Positions 1-11,900 of a stretch of DNA of 64,000 nucleotides are shown piece by piece. The notes under the pieces were generated by a model. The model had not been told where the DNA came from and did no database searches. It saw nothing but the letters and a program-made list of their open reading frames with translations. Source of the DNA: Astrocystis sublimbata (lineage: Eukaryota; Ascomycota; Sordariomycetes; Xylariales; Xylariaceae); NCBI GenBank assembly GCA_022453515.1, contig JAJNNY010000012.1, positions 310,001-374,000 on the forward strand, in the 5' to 3' direction. The position numbers were made by a program, and so were the translations under genes. Numbering within the stretch: position 1 is the first letter of the stretch; the number at the start of each line of letters is the position of its first letter.

Positions 1-881
1 AACGGCCGGCATATGTACATGAGTACCAGGTAGGTATGTAGGTGGGCTAGATTTTACAGCAACAGCACTGCCAATGTTTTTGGCATGAATACTTCAATCA
101 ATGATTGGACACCAAACATGGAGTTGTCCCGCCCCTCTATGCAATATTGGATAATTGAACCATTCACAATGTTGCGTTGCCGCTAAGATGGGAGTCTCGG
201 GAGTCACGGGTGCAGTAGTCCTTTGTCCGACCATAATTTCGATGTCTCGATGCAGCTACAAACTCCTCTGACTGGCTGGTCAAATGCACTTCTGGGTAAG
301 TAAGTATCTTGGGAGGCCACAATAGACAGCCGGCTTATCTCCGTTGCTTGCCGTTCATTGCACGCTACTTTCCATAGGTTCATACCATTCCACTGACTTC
401 TCCTATGAGGAGTTCACTACGTACCAACCAAAGCTCAATTGCAAGTTGCGTATGAAATTCAAACCTAGTACTTCACCCATAGGTGGAACCATAACGCAAG
501 TTTGCACAGTCAATCTAGCTAGATCACCTAAACCAAAGGTGGTCTTGCATGTCACAATGTCGCAGGCAAAAAGCTCACTGTTCCAAACGGCAACAACTTG
601 TTATGACTCGGTGCTATTAAAGTTGGTAAGACGGATTTACAAGTGTATACTGCTATTCTTCCTACAAAGGTCTCTGCCAAGTAGAATTAGACAACTGCTA
701 CTAGTCCCTGACCCTATTACCTCGTGAGAAGTGGTGGTTGCTAGCTCTTTGTGGGAGCTGAAGGGCCTTGTTTGCCATTGCTAATGGGGTATCGTGGAGC
801 AGATTGGGGTTCTAGGTGGAAGTTGGAGAATTAAAGCGAAAAAAGCTGCTTCTTATGCCTTCGCGCGAGTCCAGCTCAAGC
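1..881. other. intergenic / 3' flank of alpha-tubulin
   Basis: No convincing gene is seen. Short open frames on both strands lack family resemblance or splice context. The right end should carry the 3' UTR of the minus-strand alpha-tubulin gene. Confidence 0.5.
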
Positions 882-2718
882 CTAGTACTCGGCCTCAACA
901 TCGCCTTCAGCCTCCAGAGAGTCCGTGGCAACTTCCTCGTAATCGCGCTCCAAAGCAGCCAAGTCCTCGCGAGCCTCGGAAAACTCGCCTTCCTCCATAC
1001 CCTCACCGACGTACCAATGAACAAAGGCACGTTTCGAGTACATCAGGTCAAACTTGGCAGACAGGGCTGACCAAGCCTCAGCAATAGCCGTGGTGTTGGA
1101 TAGCATGCATCTACTGTCACGTTAGCATCGTATAATCAGATCTTGAGACGCAGGCTTGGACATACACAGCGCGGTCAACCTTGGCAAGGTCACCGTTAGG
1201 TACCAGCTGAGGAGGCTGGAAGCAGATTCCGAGCTTGAAGCCGGTGGGGCACCAGTCAACGAACTGGATGGTTCGCTTGGTCTTCAGAGTAGCCACGGCA
1301 GCGTGAGCATCTCTGGGGACAACATCACCGCGGTACAGCAAGCAAGTAGCCATGTACTTTCCGTTGCGGGGGTCACACTTCACCATCTGGTTGTAGGGCT
1401 CGAAACAAGACATGGTCATCTCCTGAACGGAATTGGCCTCGTGGGCAGCCTTGGCAGCGGAGACCACGGGTGCGTAAGCAACCAGAGGGAAGTGGATGCG
1501 GGGATAGGGGACCAGGTTGGTCTGGAATTCATTCAAATCGACGTTCAGGGAACCATCAAAACGAAGAGACGCGGTGATGGAAGAAACGACTGGGCCTCGT
1601 TAGCGATCAAATCATGGGCTTCAAGCAATCAACGTATTTACCTTGTGCAATGAGACGGTTCAGGTTCTCGTAGTTGGGACGTTCTAGGCCGAGGTTGCGG
1701 CGGCAGATGTCGTAAATGGCCTCGTTGTCGACCATGAATGAACAATCGGAGTGCTCCAAAGTGGTGTGGGTGGTAAGGATAGAGTTGTAGGGCTCGACAA
1801 CCGAGGTAGCAGTCTGAGGAGCAGGGTAAACACAGAATTCCAGCTTGCTCTTCTTTCCATAGTCAACCGACAATCGCTCCATCAGGAGGGCACCGAAGCC
1901 AGATCCGGTACCGCCACCGAACGAGTGGAAGACCAAGAAACCCTGGAGGCCAGCGCATGCGTCCGCAACACGTCGAATCTTGTCCAATACCTGATCGATA
2001 AGCTCCTTGCCAACCGTATAATGGCCTCGGGCGTAGTTGTTGGATGCATCCTCCTTGCCAGTAATCATCTGCTCAGGGTGGAACAGGGTGCGGTAGGTAC
2101 CGGTGCGGACCTCGTCGACAACGTTCGGCTCGAGATCGCAGTAGATGGTTCGAGGGACGTACTTGCCCTGGCCTGTGAGATCGAAACAGTTAGACGGGGC
2201 ACTCATGTATTGACTGTCTAGTTGCTTCTCGTACCAGTCTCTGAGAAGAATGTGCTAAAGCCATGGTCGGGATCGGCTGCTTTACGCTCTTCGGTTAGGT
2301 ATCCGTCGGGCTGGCATCCACAGTTAGATAAATTCGGTGGGCAACGAAGCCGCGATGCATTTAACATACCTGAATACCATGCTCCAGACAATAAAGCTAA
2401 CAGTGTGTAAGCCAGCTGCCACTACTTGTCGTCCAGTGTAGAGTTGGATGAGACGAGCCATCGAGGAGGGGGGTGCGCCTGTCTCTACCGCCTACTTACC
2501 TCCCAGCAGGAGTTCGCAATCTGGCAACCGGCTTGGCCGACTATACACACATGTCTTGTTAGTATGGCTACACTCTGGTTTCCCTTGGGAGTAGATCGGG
2601 GATGGGCGGATGGGCGGACGGGTAGGTGTTCGGGCGTTGTAGATTGCGTATCAATTGTGCGGTGAAGGCAGCACGCGCGTGGGTGAAACATACCGTTGAT
2701 GCTGATGATCTCACGCAT
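882..2718 (-). CDS. alpha-tubulin
   Basis: Alpha subunit of the tubulin heterodimer that polymerises into microtubules. The start is the ATG at 2718, giving MREIISIN. An intron follows, then [14 protein letters not shown], another intron, and an exon with [19 protein letters not shown] (about 2255-2310). The next exon begins at 2172 ([17 protein letters not shown]) and holds the tubulin GTP-binding signature GGGTGSG (about 1900). Further exons carry RFDG...[16 protein letters not shown] and the C-terminal piece 882-1110 starting [13 protein letters not shown]. The protein ends in an acidic tail, VEAEY, so the C-terminal Tyr typical of alpha-tubulins is present. [20 protein letters not shown] identifies alpha rather than beta tubulin. 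Introns clustered near the 5' end are usual for fungal tubulin genes. Filamentous ascomycetes often have two alpha-tubulin genes; which paralogue this is was not resolved. Confidence 0.96.
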
Positions 2719-3636
2719 TGTGGCGGTTGGCAATGAGAGGAGCTCGAGAGATAATTAGGAGTACAGCGGATGTCGAAAAAGGTGAGCAAGATCAGATACG
2801 CAACCTATCCAGGAGGTTGAGGGCAGGAGGGAATGCAACAGGCTTGGGATTGGGAGTCTTGGGACGAAGTTGAGTCGAGGTGTGTTGATCGCGGAAGGGT
2901 CGTTTTGAGCTGTGGGGTCTTTTTTTGTTGTCCCCCTGTTTTTGGTAAGCGCACTGGGCGGGCTCTCAGGTCTGCCTCTGGGCCTGTCCCTGTGTGGACA
3001 CTCCTACTGGCTGCACTACCTGCGGGAGGTACCTGCTGGTCCGTTGACAGCACCAATGCTGGCACCAATTCTGGCTCTACCCCTGGGCACCTGGTCAGTC
3101 AATCAGTTTCATACCTCACGTAGGTACCTCCCTAGGTATCTGCCAGCTCAGACCCAATTGGCAACTCCAAAATTCACCCTCCATCTGGCCAATGGGCAAG
3201 AATTACTTTTGCCCTGGCAACCCCTGTACGTTCATACACTACGGGACCTTTAAGGAACCCATCAAATCATATATCATCATGGCAGGAACGATAAGGGACC
3301 TTGGATGTATGTAGGTGCCTACATGCATTTGCATATACCTACCTAAGAGAACTACATGCCCATGTACAGTAGGTGTTCTCATGAATTACATGCGGATCCA
3401 AGTGGGTTCCTGGTTAGGAATGTGCCTAGTCAAGACTGTCAAGTCTCCCATCGCACGCTAAGCTGGTCTGGGCATTTCGTTGCCCTCACTGTATGGATTT
3501 CCGTACCTTTTTTGTTCCAATTGAGATGTCGCTTCTGGTTCTGTTCATCCAATCTAAATGTACCAGGTTTCTGCCCTCGTCTCATCTTACTTGTTGCCAC
3601 TCATAACAAGCCGCCGCCGCCGCCGCCGCCGCCAAC
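2719..3636. other. intergenic region between divergent genes
   Basis: About 0.9 kb between the alpha-tubulin start and the start of the membrane-protein gene on the other strand, so both promoters should lie here. It contains several GGTACCT/CCTAGGTA words (3121-3140, 3300-3345). No gene is supported. Confidence 0.6.
3611..3635 (+). repeat. (CCG)n microsatellite just upstream of a start codon
   Basis: About eight uninterrupted CCG/GCC units end directly before the ATG at 3637. The tract lies in the expected 5' leader of the downstream gene, so length changes could affect translation without changing the protein. Confidence 0.85.
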
Positions 3637-4408
3637 ATGTTAACCTCGTGTCTTTGCATGTTCCTTGCACTGCCATACGTTTGGGCAAACACTGAGAAAT
3701 ACGTATTTCTGGGCCCGCCGGCGGTCAACGTGGGATCAAGTTATTCCGCTTTTGACGACTTACCACTGGTCTCTCTTAACCCACATCACTTTGCCATTCG
3801 CACGTACCTCGAAGTAGAGCCCCCCGCAACTCATGGGTTTGGTAAGGGCAAGGCCTCATGGTTTGTCCTCCAAAACCTGACCGAGGACCAACGCTACGAA
3901 GTACGGGTTTGTTGGGCAGCAACTGTAGGTTCCATTTCCCTAGTGGCTCTTACCGAAGCTGTGTTGAGGCTGATTTCTGTTTAAGCAACCCACTGCTTTT
4001 TCTGTTGAGACTTATAACCTCGAAAGCGTGTCCAAGACCCCTGAACTGACAGCGGAACTCTTCGCATATGCGGAGAACCCAATGTCTCAAACGGACAATG
4101 ATCTTATTAATCATCTTCCCACGCCTTCCCAGGCGCTGAAGCCAGGGCTGGTAGATTCTATCTTGTTTCTCAGGATTACTGCACTTGCAGACTTCTATAC
4201 TACGAATCAGACATTGATGACAAATGCTCCGCCCGTCTTCGTAGACATCATCCTAGACCCCTTCATAGGCAACGCACTTCCCCGATCGCTTTTGCCCACA
4301 GTATCGTATCTTGTCGTGGTTATCGTCATATCCGGTTTTGTGGGCAGATTGTTATCGTCATGGGTTTTCCAGCTGGCACGGGAGCCAGCAAAACAGAAGT
4401 TGCAATAG
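3637..4408 (+). CDS. unrecognised secreted-type single-pass membrane protein
   Basis: Two exons, 3637-3924 and 3986-4408, joined in phase 0 across an intron with GTAGGT donor and TTTAAG acceptor, give 236 aa. The N-terminus MLTSCLCMFLALPYVWA looks like a signal peptide. The middle contains NLTEDQRYEVRVCWAAT, with one N-glycosylation sequon and a beta-sandwich-like alternation. Near the C-terminus VSYLVVVIVISGFVGRLL is a clear membrane segment, followed by a short basic tail (REPAKQKLQ). The predicted topology is lumenal/extracellular N-domain, one TM, short cytosolic tail. The layout is reminiscent of small ER accessory subunits such as the PIG-X/Pbn1 group, but that is only a shape resemblance and I do not recognise the family. 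The clean phase-0 splice and the signal peptide argue for a real gene. Confidence 0.75.
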
Positions 4409-4685
4409 TCTTCTTGGTATGACGGCCGATCTGTGTCCCGACAAGGCCTGAAGGCTTCCACATATCATGAACGATATATATCAATTCACCTAACATGTCT
4501 CTGTCAAAGTGATCTAGCCACCTTATCTTGTGTACTATGTAGGCGGTTTTAAAACCAAAACATTGAGTCACACGGACACGTACAAGAACCTGAGTTGAGG
4601 AACAATGTTCAATGCTTGAGTAGTGGGATCATCCCGCGCCTGTGTTTTCCCCACAGGCCAAACGGTTGCCCCATTGGTGTTCAAC

Positions 4686-6142
4686 TACCAGTTTCCGGGG
4701 TAACCAGCTTGACTGCCGTGTTGAGCGTGTTGCGGTGCAGACCCTTGGTTGGTGTAAGAAGGCTGACCGGTGTACGCAGCAGCCGATGGAGGCGGCGGAT
4801 ACTGCTGGCTATAAGCAGAAGGAGGAGGTGGATACTGTTGTTGACCCCCGTATGATGGCTGAGCTGAGGGCGTGTATTGAGTTTGTTGCGGAGCTTATGG
4901 TATGTTAGAGAATCTGGTAGATACCAGCAGCGATTCAGTGTCGAGGTACTCACCGTATTCCTGGGAAGTTGTGCTGTGTCCGTAATTCGATGGCGGCCTA
5001 TTGCTTTCGAAAGACGTATTTTGCCCACCTTGAGCATACGAAGCGACTCCGTGTTGTCCTGGAGGTGGAGGATATGAGGGTGTACTATGCTGTCCCGGCG
5101 GGGGAGGCACATAAGATGGTGTACTGCGTTGTCCCGGCGGGGGAGGAAATGACTGTGTACCATTGCCATGTTGGCTTGGTGGAGGGTTATAAGAAGTTGT
5201 GTTGGTTTGGTTGGAGGATGGAGTAGTATAGGAAGGCGATGATGGTGACTGGTAGGACGCCGGAGGAGCTTGAGCACTGTAACTGCCTGATTGGCCAGAA
5301 TTCGAGTAACCAAAATTTTGCCCCTGGTTGTGTATTAGACTAGAATGAACATGCCCTCGAATGACAACTTACTGATGGCTTCACCTGATGCCCGCCGAAC
5401 ATGCCCGCCACACCTCCCATCACTTGTCCAGCTAGGCCGCTCGGCGCATGGGATTGCTGAGACTGCCCACCGTGGTAGTTCTGCGGCTGTTCTTGCTTCT
5501 GTCCCGCCGAGAACAAATTCGAGGCCAGCTGGCCAACGAGACCACTGGAACCGCCGCCTCCAGAGTGACTCCCCGAGGAGTTACTGGGATTGTTGCTATG
5601 GCTGTTGCCAAGGCTCCCGATAAGCTGACCAGCTAGACCGCCCAGACCGCCCGAACCGTGACCGCTACCACCCTGTGGTTTCGCGTTACCGCCTGTGATG
5701 TGGCCCATCAGCGCGTTTGTCGCGATACTCTATCACAATAAGACTGTCAGTCTTGCCTCGTCACTGACTCGCGACACCTTATCAACAAGTGTTTGGACCA
5801 ACGTACGCCAAAGCCTCTTTCGCCGGTCGGCCCATCAAGGCCTCTAGAGCTTTCCGGGGGTAGAATAGGCTCCATGCGGCCATCTGGGTGCTTGAGGGTC
5901 TGGGTGCCATCGGGGTGTGTTATGACCTGTTGGGCACCCGGAACCCCATATGGATGCTCGTTCGACTGAGCTGGAGTGCCGCCCGGGGCCGCATCAGTGG
6001 GAACCTCCCACTGCGAGACGCCAGTGGAGAGCTGGACGTAATAGTACTTTTTACTTGAGCCATCCCACTGCGCGATCCATCCCGGGGGCAGATGTGGTGG
6101 CTCGAACGTCGGACCCTCGTTGGGAGAGGCGGGGCCGGCCAT
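4686..6142 (-). CDS. WW-domain protein with Gly/Ser- and Pro/Gln-rich tail
   Basis: The start at 6142 gives MAGPASPNEGPTFEPPHLPP. A WW domain follows at about residues 18-50 (LPPGWIAQWDGSSKKYYY through VSQWEVP), with both signature Trp residues and the Tyr block; WW domains bind proline-rich ligands. The next part has HPDGTQTLKHPDGRMEP, then a Gly/Ser/Asn-rich exon with repeated GLAGQ/GLVGQ units (about 5375-5730), then a Pro-rich exon with tandem PPPGQHSTPSY-type repeats. The protein ends QAGYPGNW at 4686. Introns lie around 5735-5800, 5330-5375 and 4900-4955, all seen as frame changes with GT-AG borders. The low-complexity half looks intrinsically disordered. WW plus PPxY-like tails are common in fungal scaffold or trafficking proteins, but the specific function is not recognised. 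Confidence 0.85.
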
Positions 6143-6890
6143 GGCGACTGAGGGGTCTCAAAGCGATCTTCAACCGCAATGGATAGTGGTCAAGAATGAC
6201 GTGGAATGCAGGACGGGGAGAGACGAGCGACGAGGAACTGGGATCTGTGTAACAAATGTTTGCTGTTAGAAGATAAATAACCAGTCGTCTTCTCAGTCAA
6301 AGACGCTGTGCGCCATCTCGGGTGGCTGAGGCGTCATAACATACTTGTGCAATTCCAGGGCCGAACGTGGGAGAGAAAGGGAAGCTTGGAACTGACAATT
6401 CCCAGCCGGACTGGAAGACTTGTTGGGGGGGCCAAAGGGTGGCAGAAGGAGAGAGGCAACCAAGTGATCGTAGGTACGTGAATGGGGATGCGAGTCGCAA
6501 CCTACAATGTAGGACCGACGTCCAGTTCGCAAGCCGTGGGGTGGCAGCTGTTCTTCTAGAGCTGGCAGAGAGCACAGCCTCCCACTAATTAATTACCTAC
6601 AGGCTACAGCGCCTACCTCCACCTAGGTACCGAGCAGCGAGCAGTCAAAGACCCTAATACCTACCGGCTACAGATACCTACCATGTTCTGCCAACAGCTG
6701 GCAACGTGATATTGGGCGGGTTAGTTTAGCAGGTAAGGTATGTAGTAAGTTTGGTTAGTAGTTACATCATCCAGTGAAAATTGCCCAACTTCTCTTCTCA
6801 GTTCTGCACGACCTGACAATGAGTGTTGAGTTAGCTGCGCCGTGAATTGAATCAGCCACAGGTGGGGGTGGGGGTTTGTTAGTGAATCTC

Positions 6891-6910
6891 TACCTTAGGT
6901 ACCTAAGGTA
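6891..6910. repeat. perfect 20-bp palindrome
   Basis: TACCTTAGGTACCTAAGGTA equals its own reverse complement. It belongs to the GGTACCTA-type words scattered through intergenic DNA of this window. Confidence 0.9.
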
Positions 6911-8197
6911 CAGAAGTATCAGGTGCTTGGCATGCGCCGATACAAGGATGCATGCAGATAAGAGCTAAGGTCGGTTAGCTTCAAGGCAAGCCTCGTTCCC
7001 CAAGACGAGCACGGCGAGGTAGCCAGCCTTAGCCTTACCTTATTGCTGTATCCAGGCAAGCCAGGCGTGCCAGGCGTGCCAGGTTGTGCGAGTTGTGTTC
7101 AATAGATCATGAGATTAGGTACTTAGACAAGACAGGAACACATCATCCATCTTTCATGGACGGATGTGTCAGGTAGTTACAGTTTACAATCATTCTCCAA
7201 AACCGTATACAGGTATGGTATACTTTTAATCTTCAGGATCGGCCCAAATCTTGCTGCCCTCTAGTGACAGTGTTTGTCATTCTTTCATGTAAGTACTTAG
7301 CAGGTCCGCACTCTATGAAGGTCTCTAGATATGTCTTATATAATATACCTTACTTGCAGTTCTCTAGAGAATTTCTAAAAGCAGAATGAATCCAGATCAC
7401 CCATCGTCTACTACCTATCTACTAAGGTAGATATAGATAAAGTACATAACTCTTGGCCTGTAGCTGAGATATGTTCCTGCCTGCCTAGGTATATAGAGAG
7501 ATGGATATTGCTATCATTTTCAAGTTGTTCTGTTTGCCTACCTAGGTAAATCCAACTCATGTTTCTGACTGGAACAAGCCATTAATTGCACCACACCTGA
7601 TTGGCAGGAAGCCCTTGCTGGGACTTTGAAGTCTATCGACCACACAGCACTGCACCTTCCTACATGTAGGGGGCCACATGTGGTACATGTAGTTAGGGGC
7701 GTGGGGAGGTTACCTCTACGTGATGCCTTTTTGGCACCACACTCACCCATGCCCTTCGAATTCTTTTAAGAGGTTCTATAAACAAATAATCATCGAACAC
7801 CACTATACCCATACATAATATCATAGAGAGTTAGTATACCTAGGTACATGTAGACACTTAGCAGTCCACGCCATATTGCAAAGGGCAGTTGCATTTAATT
7901 TTCGTACTACGGGTCTACCTACATGTGGTTGAGCACTGAGCAGGTTGGTGCCGCCTGCATTGGTTACACGGGTTTCTCTATACCAAGGTACCTAGGTAGT
8001 AGGTACCGCAAGGCGATTCTGGCACGTCTGGGTGGGGAGCTAACCTGTACCTGCAACGGGCAAGGTTCTGCTAAGGTACCTTGCAAGAACGTCACGGCTG
8101 TCTTGGCATCCAAGTTCTGCATAACGCAGCAAACCTCTGATTACGGGCATTACCTTACCTACCTCCTACCCATTACGACAGTGTGGGTAGGTAATTA

Positions 8198-8223
8198 TTC
8201 ACCACCACCACCACCACCACCAC
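8198..8223 (+). repeat. (CAC)n microsatellite
   Basis: A run of about eight CAC units in the presumed leader/promoter region upstream of the TOM1-like gene. Confidence 0.85.
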
Positions 8224-8921
8224 CGGCAGCTGCTCACCCTCCAACCTCAACCTCCCTCCCCCAACTCATCTTCACTTCTTTCCCACTCTGACGTCCCTTC
8301 ACCTACATCTGTCTTTGCTCACGCTGGTTTTGAGCCGCTCGAGCTGGGCAAACTCAACTTGACTGTTTCGTTTTTCGACACATCGCTGCGAACTTGGCAT
8401 TGACGGTACAGCGGTCTGCACCCGCCTGGTCCATCAGCCATCTTCAGCACGCTGTTTTGAAGTGACACTCTATCAATTTCCTCCAACTGCCGACACCTTG
8501 ACCGGTCATCTTCCCCCGTCCCCATCCTCGTTGCGAATACGCAGTGCACTTCCACAGACGTCTATCTGCGCCATCGCCACATCCCGCTTATCATCGATCA
8601 ACCCCGCGGCTTGTCATCACCAACAGCAAGCTTAAGCTTGGGCGGTCCAACCTCCAACCCCCACAATAAGACGGTCACCAGGCTGAGCTTTGGCAACGAG
8701 GCACAAACGTCTTGATATCCTCGGGCAGCTTGCAGCGCTGTTTCTTTCTTCGGCTTTCGACGGAATACAGAGCAACGCTTTCGCTGGGTGGAGCGGTCCA
8801 AACGACTTTGGACGCTCCAGAGCGCCACGCCGAGTTGTTGTTCTCCAGTGTCTGATTCGCGGTAGTGGAGGGGGCGAATTCATGAAATTACCTTAGCGGC
8901 TCAGCCGCCTCCGCCTTCACC

Positions 8922-11900
8922 ATGGGGAAGATAACGAAGCCTATCCAGACCAAACACAAGGAGACACAGGTATGACCGTGGATGGAGATATTTGCTTGAT
9001 TCCCTGCTTACTGACCTTCTTCCAGTCCCCTTGGCTACAAGAGTTCGTTGATTCCGTGACATCGACACCGTTACATCTCCTACCTGGAGCTCTTGCAACA
9101 TTCCCTTCACGATGGCCCTTTCCACGCGGCGACTTGTATCATTGGATACCTCTGCTCGACCGATTCGACGAACTCCTCGAGTTGTTCATTACGACCTATA
9201 ACTTGAACGAAGGCCCCCAGGGCCGCGACATTGGCCTCGAAGTACTGTCCAACCCCGATCATGACCATGAGCTTGGAAAGGCCGAACAAGTGAGAATTCT
9301 CACAGATCACGGGTACAAACAGGATGGAGACGTGTACCTGATTGAATCCATCCTCAAGTTCACTCAGATGCTCCTGGATCATTGTGGAAACCGTAGCATC
9401 TACGCCAGCAGCGCCCACTTGAGTGATCTCCTAAACAGCACAGACTACCGGATTCTTTGTGCTACCCTGAAAGTCAGCAACGAGCTCGCTCAACGTTATC
9501 AGGCGTCGGTGAAGCGTATTCAAGCGGTCCATGGGAGACAATTGAACCCCTCCCTGTTGGCTAATCACTACAACATAGACCTTCACCGCGTGCAACAGAT
9601 AGCCCAACCGTTTGTAAAGACACCAATTGTCAGACCTACCGACACTGGCACGTTCTCCACTCCAAGCACTGCCAGCAAGAGCAAAGAGAAGTCGTCGTCG
9701 GGGGCAAGTTCCAAGAACGTGGCTACAATGTTTGCAAATGATCTGTGTGCCGTCGCGAAAGGAGAAACTACTGAGACAGAAGGTGCTCAAACACGTTGGA
9801 ATGGGTGGGCTGATGTGAAAATAACGTACTATCCATCGTCTAGTCTGGCCCCTCCTGTACACCCGCAGGTATCGGTGCCGGACCGGGGCATACCAAACAC
9901 GCCCTCAACCCCTACACCCCTGCGACGCAGCAATTCTGCGAACGCCTCTGCTTCCCGCACTAATCGTCAATCAATGGGATCATCAGAAGACGCCCCAAGC
10001 TCGGCGTCTCGGTCTCCTGCACTAGGTCGCGATGAGAGTGGTTCTCCCGGTCCGAAATCTTTCGAGGTGCCTCAGTCTACAGTCATTGCCTCCTCGCAGT
10101 ACCAGATATTGAGCAAGCTACCAAAAGACCTACCTAAAGAGACTAGATATGAATTTCTCAACCGTCTACGAGTGGCTAAAGCTCTGACGGGATCTGCAGA
10201 GTCCCGGCATCAGGCCCTTAAAGCACGTCTACTAGCCATCCAAAACCTGGCGTATATCCACCACGAAAGTGCATTCGTGGAAAAGGTTTTACGGCAAGAC
10301 AGTGACGAACCACGTCGGTTTCAGCTGGTTTACCAACTAGTCGAGCTCATCCGCCCTTCTGCGGACGGTACAACACAAGTACCATTAGACCTGCAGTCTA
10401 TTGCACTTTCACTACTAGAGGCAATATCATCATTTCATTGTAGAGTTCCTGACGTGTTCTCTGCATTGAACGCGACGGTCAATCATGGCGTGCTACTTTA
10501 CATCGTGAGAAGGGCTGTTACAGAGATGCAGGAGGATGATGTGGGCGAGCAATGGACCCTGAAAGATGAATGGCGGGACAACCTATTCTCCCTGGCGCTT
10601 CACATCACCATGGCCATGGCGAATACTTCAATGCGTCAAATTCCAGAGATCATCTCTGCTGGTTTGCTGGATATCCTGGTTGAAATCCTCAATCTGAGAT
10701 CGAATGTTGCTGAGAGGACGCATGGAACACTTGTTGGGTTTTTGGACAGCCTCATGTACAATGTGGCAACCTCGTTCCCGTCTTTAGCGGCAGCCGATGG
10801 CCTTGAAGCGATCACAAATCTTATAACACACGAAGTGAATCTTGCCAAACAGCTAGTTTCCGAAGGACAAGGGACACCTTCCAACCATCGATCGCAAGTT
10901 GTAGACTACGAGATTCCATTCTACCAACAGCAGAACCTCAAATTTCTCTTGAAATTCATTCATCACCTGATGACGAATGCTTTCGGCCTTGGCGGAAATG
11001 TTGACCGACTCCTTCGGAATCTTGTGGATAAAGCTGATCTGCTTCGCAGCATTCGCGATATCATTGAAAATGTAGCACAGTTCGGAGCCCTCGTCTGGAC
11101 GAACGCTGTCACTATTCTCGGCGACTTCCTCAATAACGACCCAACCAGCTTTTCAGCTGTTCACGAAGCCGGGCTTATTCACAGCTACCTTGAGGCCTTG
11201 ACAGGGCGTCCTGTCATGGCCACTCATCGTGATGAAACAACGACCGCAGCCCTCGAGAATACTACAGGTGAACCGACATCTTCAGACGATACTCCCATAT
11301 CGGACGCCCTTGAACAGGATAACCGACCACACCCCCCCCTTCCAGATGTTCTTGAGCAGCCTCGAGATCATCCGCTTGCTGGCGGGATTCTTGCATCTGC
11401 AGATCCTATTTCAACAGTACCTGTTGTCCTAAATGCCATTTGTCTCAACAACCTGGGAATGAAGATGGTTGTTTCATCACAGGCATTTGACAGCTTCTTC
11501 GAGATATTTGAAAGCCCGGACCACGTTCAGGTGATGGCCGGAGACGACGGCCTCTCAAATGCCGTTGGAAGCAGCTTCGACGAACTTGCGCGCCATCACC
11601 CGTCTCTCCGACCCGCTATTGCAAACGCAGTCACAGACATGATAGCCCGAGTTACACATCTTGCCCAGGCCAAGGCCCGAGATAGCAACTGGGGAGTCAA
11701 GCTTGTTGTGGAGGATTCTGAGCATCGAGAATTGGTTGCTGACGACACACTTGATGGCTTTGCGCCGGAATCGGTAGGATCATCAAAAGACGGTCGCGCC
11801 TCTGGTGACTTGGATGTCCATATGTTGGACACTGAGATTTGGTCCGACCAACGGTCGGTTCAGACATCTATCTGCCCATATATTGATGCTGTGGCCGGAT

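Larger units (their letters stand above)
6143..8921. other. long intergenic region (2.8 kb), no gene seen
   Basis: Divergent promoter region between the WW-protein gene and TOM1. It is rich in CCTAGGTA/GGTACCTA words (6625, 6891-6910, 7487, 7542, 7842, 7988) and contains a perfect 20-bp palindrome and a (CAC)n tract. The small open frames have no family resemblance. Confidence 0.6.

Noticed and set aside
794..1087. Open frames antisense to the alpha-tubulin exons, also at 1156-1653 and 1751-2221
   Set aside because: They are mirror images of conserved tubulin coding sequence with no family resemblance of their own.
2833..3253. Overlapping plus frames of 96 and 113 aa
   Set aside because: Overlapping frames on both strands in GC-rich promoter sequence, without splice or domain support.
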